Positions 62,843 through 64,000 of a stretch of 64,000 bases of DNA are shown here, in pieces. Each line of letters begins with the position of its first letter. The first letter of the stretch is position 1. The position numbers and the translations under genes were made by a program. The notes under the pieces are model-generated. The model worked only from the letters and a program-made list of their open reading frames with translations. It had not been told where the DNA came from and did not search any database. This DNA comes from Woeseia sp. (lineage in GTDB: Bacteria > Pseudomonadota > Gammaproteobacteria > Steroidobacterales > Woeseiaceae), in the NCBI GenBank assembly GCA_021773015.1, contig JAJFKW010000001.1, positions 124,001 through 188,000 of the forward strand, read 5' to 3'.

Positions 62843-62944
62843 GGTGATTAGGCTCCCTCGTGCTGTTGGCACTGACGTTTGAAATTCGTTGACGCATTCT
62901 CACGGCCAGGGCCACAACAGTTAGTATCTGGGAGAACCAAAATC

Positions 62945-63910
62945 GTGCTTGAACGGCTCAATGAAGACAATCCTTGCGATGTGCTTACAGACGTACTGGA
63001 AACCCTGCGGTTTAAGGGCTCCGTGTTTTTTCGCTCCGATCTTGCGGCGCCTTGGGGGATCGAGCTGCCACCGGAGGGTTTACCCCGATTCCATATCGCT
63101 CTATCAGGCGAGTGCTATGTCGGCACGAACGCTACGGATACGATGATGGTCAATGCGCAGGAAATTGTGATGCTCGCCAACGGTGGCGCACATTGGATCG
63201 CTGACCAGCCAGGACGCGAATTGATAAGCAGTCAGCGTGCGGGTGACGCATGTGAGCTGGGTGCACCGCTTTTTCAACAGGGTGACATTACCAATATGAT
63301 TTTGTGCGGACTTGTACATTTTGACCAGGCATCGCCGCACCCTATATTTAGTTCGCTGCCGGAAATTGTGCATTTTTCCGAAATGCAGAACGTCGATTCC
63401 GTTTGGTCAACGATCGCGCTCATTGAGTCCGAGATTCAGCGTACCGGGCAGCACAGTGGGCCAATCATCGACAGACTTACGGAAGTCCTCTTTCTGCGAT
63501 TGCTAGACGAGTACAGTCAGGAGAATTCTCAGTTCGCAGGATTCATAGGGGCGTTGCGCGATCGGCGACTCTATCGCGCGCTATCCCTGATACATGGAAA
63601 ACCAGAGTACCCTTGGACGCTGGCAGTGTTGGGCGACAAAGTTGGTATGTCTCGAGCAACGCTGGTACGTCACTTTCAAGATGCTATCGGATTAGCACCG
63701 ATGACATACATTGCAAATTGGCGTTTGATGAAAGCCTACAGCCTGGTGAAGTACACCTCTTCAAAACTGGACGAAATTGCTGATTCGGTCGGCTTTGCGA
63801 CAGCGCAATCGTTGAGTAGGGCATTTGCACGGTTCTACGGTATGACGCCACAAGAGCTCCGTCGCAATCAGGGCAGTGGCTCCGAAGGTAGGTCAGCCGC
63901 TAACGGCTGA
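62945..63910 (+). CDS. AraC-family regulator with cupin_6 domain
   Basis: About 321 residues. The N-terminal cupin_6 domain is clear: LTDVLETLRFKGSVFFRSDLAAPWGIELP, a region typical of this AraC subfamily. The C-terminal AraC helix-turn-helix (about 225-315) has LGDKVGMSRATLVRHFQDAIGLAPMTYIANWRLMKAYSLV and DEIADSVGFATAQSLSRAFARFYGMTPQELR. GTG 62945 is preferred, with GGGAG upstream; TTG 62879 would add 22 residues. The start is 102 bp from the P460 start, so it probably controls the P460 pair. Confidence 0.87.
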   Translation: MLERLNEDNPCDVLTDVLETLRFKGSVFFRSDLAAPWGIELPPEGLPRFHIALSGECYVGTNATDTMMVNAQEIVMLANGGAHWIADQPGRELISSQRAGDACELGAPLFQQGDITNMILCGLVHFDQASPHPIFSSLPEIVHFSEMQNVDSVWSTIALIESEIQRTGQHSGPIIDRLTEVLFLRLLDEYSQENSQFAGFIGALRDRRLYRALSLIHGKPEYPWTLAVLGDKVGMSRATLVRHFQDAIGLAPMTYIANWRLMKAYSLVKYTSSKLDEIADSVGFATAQSLSRAFARFYGMTPQELRRNQGSGSEGRSAANG

Positions 63911-63931
63911 GAGTTCTGTCGCGCGTTGTGG

Positions 63932-64000
63932 TCATCTTAGTCGGCGCGGCAGCCACAGAAAAACGAGCAATGCGAGTCCCGCCACTGCAGTCAACCAGAA
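63932..64000 (-). CDS. C-terminal fragment of a membrane protein (partial)
   Basis: The minus-strand frame is open from the right edge to TGA (63932-63934) and encodes FWLTAVAGLALLVFLWLPRRLR: one hydrophobic helix followed by an Arg-rich tail. This is the end of a gene that lies mostly outside the window. The pattern (helix plus basic end) also fits tail-anchored or sorting-signal proteins. No family can be given. Confidence 0.5.
   Translation of the reverse strand, partial: FWLTAVAGLALLVFLWLPRRLR

Overview
The window looks like chromosomal DNA from a gammaproteobacterium, probably a free-living aerobe with c-type cytochromes. Support comes from the gene set: a system I cytochrome c maturation operon in gammaproteobacterial order, oligopeptidase B, a type II thymidine kinase, a Rof-like Rho-binding protein, a YcaQ-like glycosylase, HipBA and an RND pump. 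Base composition looks even across the window. There are no rRNA genes, CRISPR arrays or intact insertion sequences. One tRNA gene, tRNA-Leu(UAA), is present. No species can be named from sequence alone.

Layout. 1-2000: the end of a periplasmic-binding-protein-like gene and an aromatic-acid MFS permease. 2014-2174: tRNA-Leu with its promoter, followed by a non-coding element carrying three copies of a 22-bp motif. 2.6-7.4 kb: small membrane proteins, a DUF2238 protein, an oligopeptidase B lipoprotein and Tdk. 7.4-8.7 kb (minus): an AAA ATPase fused to an FHA domain. 8.96-15.6 kb: ccmABCDEFGHI, tightly overlapping. 15.7-24.9 kb: malic enzyme, a hotdog thioesterase, nitronate monooxygenase, CrcB, a PLP decarboxylase, a fatty-acid-hydroxylase-type membrane enzyme, DUF2147 and PPOX proteins, and YcaQ. 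25-30.6 kb (minus): an FAD oxidoreductase and an RND permease with its adaptor. 30.7-38.7 kb: a lipoprotein, TonB, a PadR operon, DUF3108, an orphan FabH, PrsW, Rof and hipBA.

39.1-49.1 kb is a complete-looking guanine/xanthine/urate catabolic operon: XdhC-like, XdhA, XdhB, XdhC, PuuD, PuuE, UraD and GuaD. Together these would take guanine through xanthine, urate and OHCU to allantoate. Only a 5-hydroxyisourate hydrolase (UraH) is missing.

49-64 kb: a sulfatase, an MFS exporter with a divergent ArsR-type regulator, a cysteine-rich PHB-depolymerase-like lipoprotein, a nucleotidyltransferase-like protein next to an S1/P1 nuclease, and a TetR gene behind tandem palindromes. Then comes an overlapping pair, MtnA and a class II aldolase-SDR fusion, which suggests a methylthioribose or 5-deoxyribose disposal route. 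The window ends with a SleB-type hydrolase, a cupin protein and two tandem P460-type cytochromes divergent from an AraC regulator.

The best candidates for something new are the mtnA/aldolase-SDR pair, the P460 pair with its AraC gene, the AAA-FHA fusion and the repeat element behind the tRNA gene. Several regulators (PadR, TetR, ArsR-type, HipB) have clear dyads at their promoters, which allows specific predictions of autoregulation.
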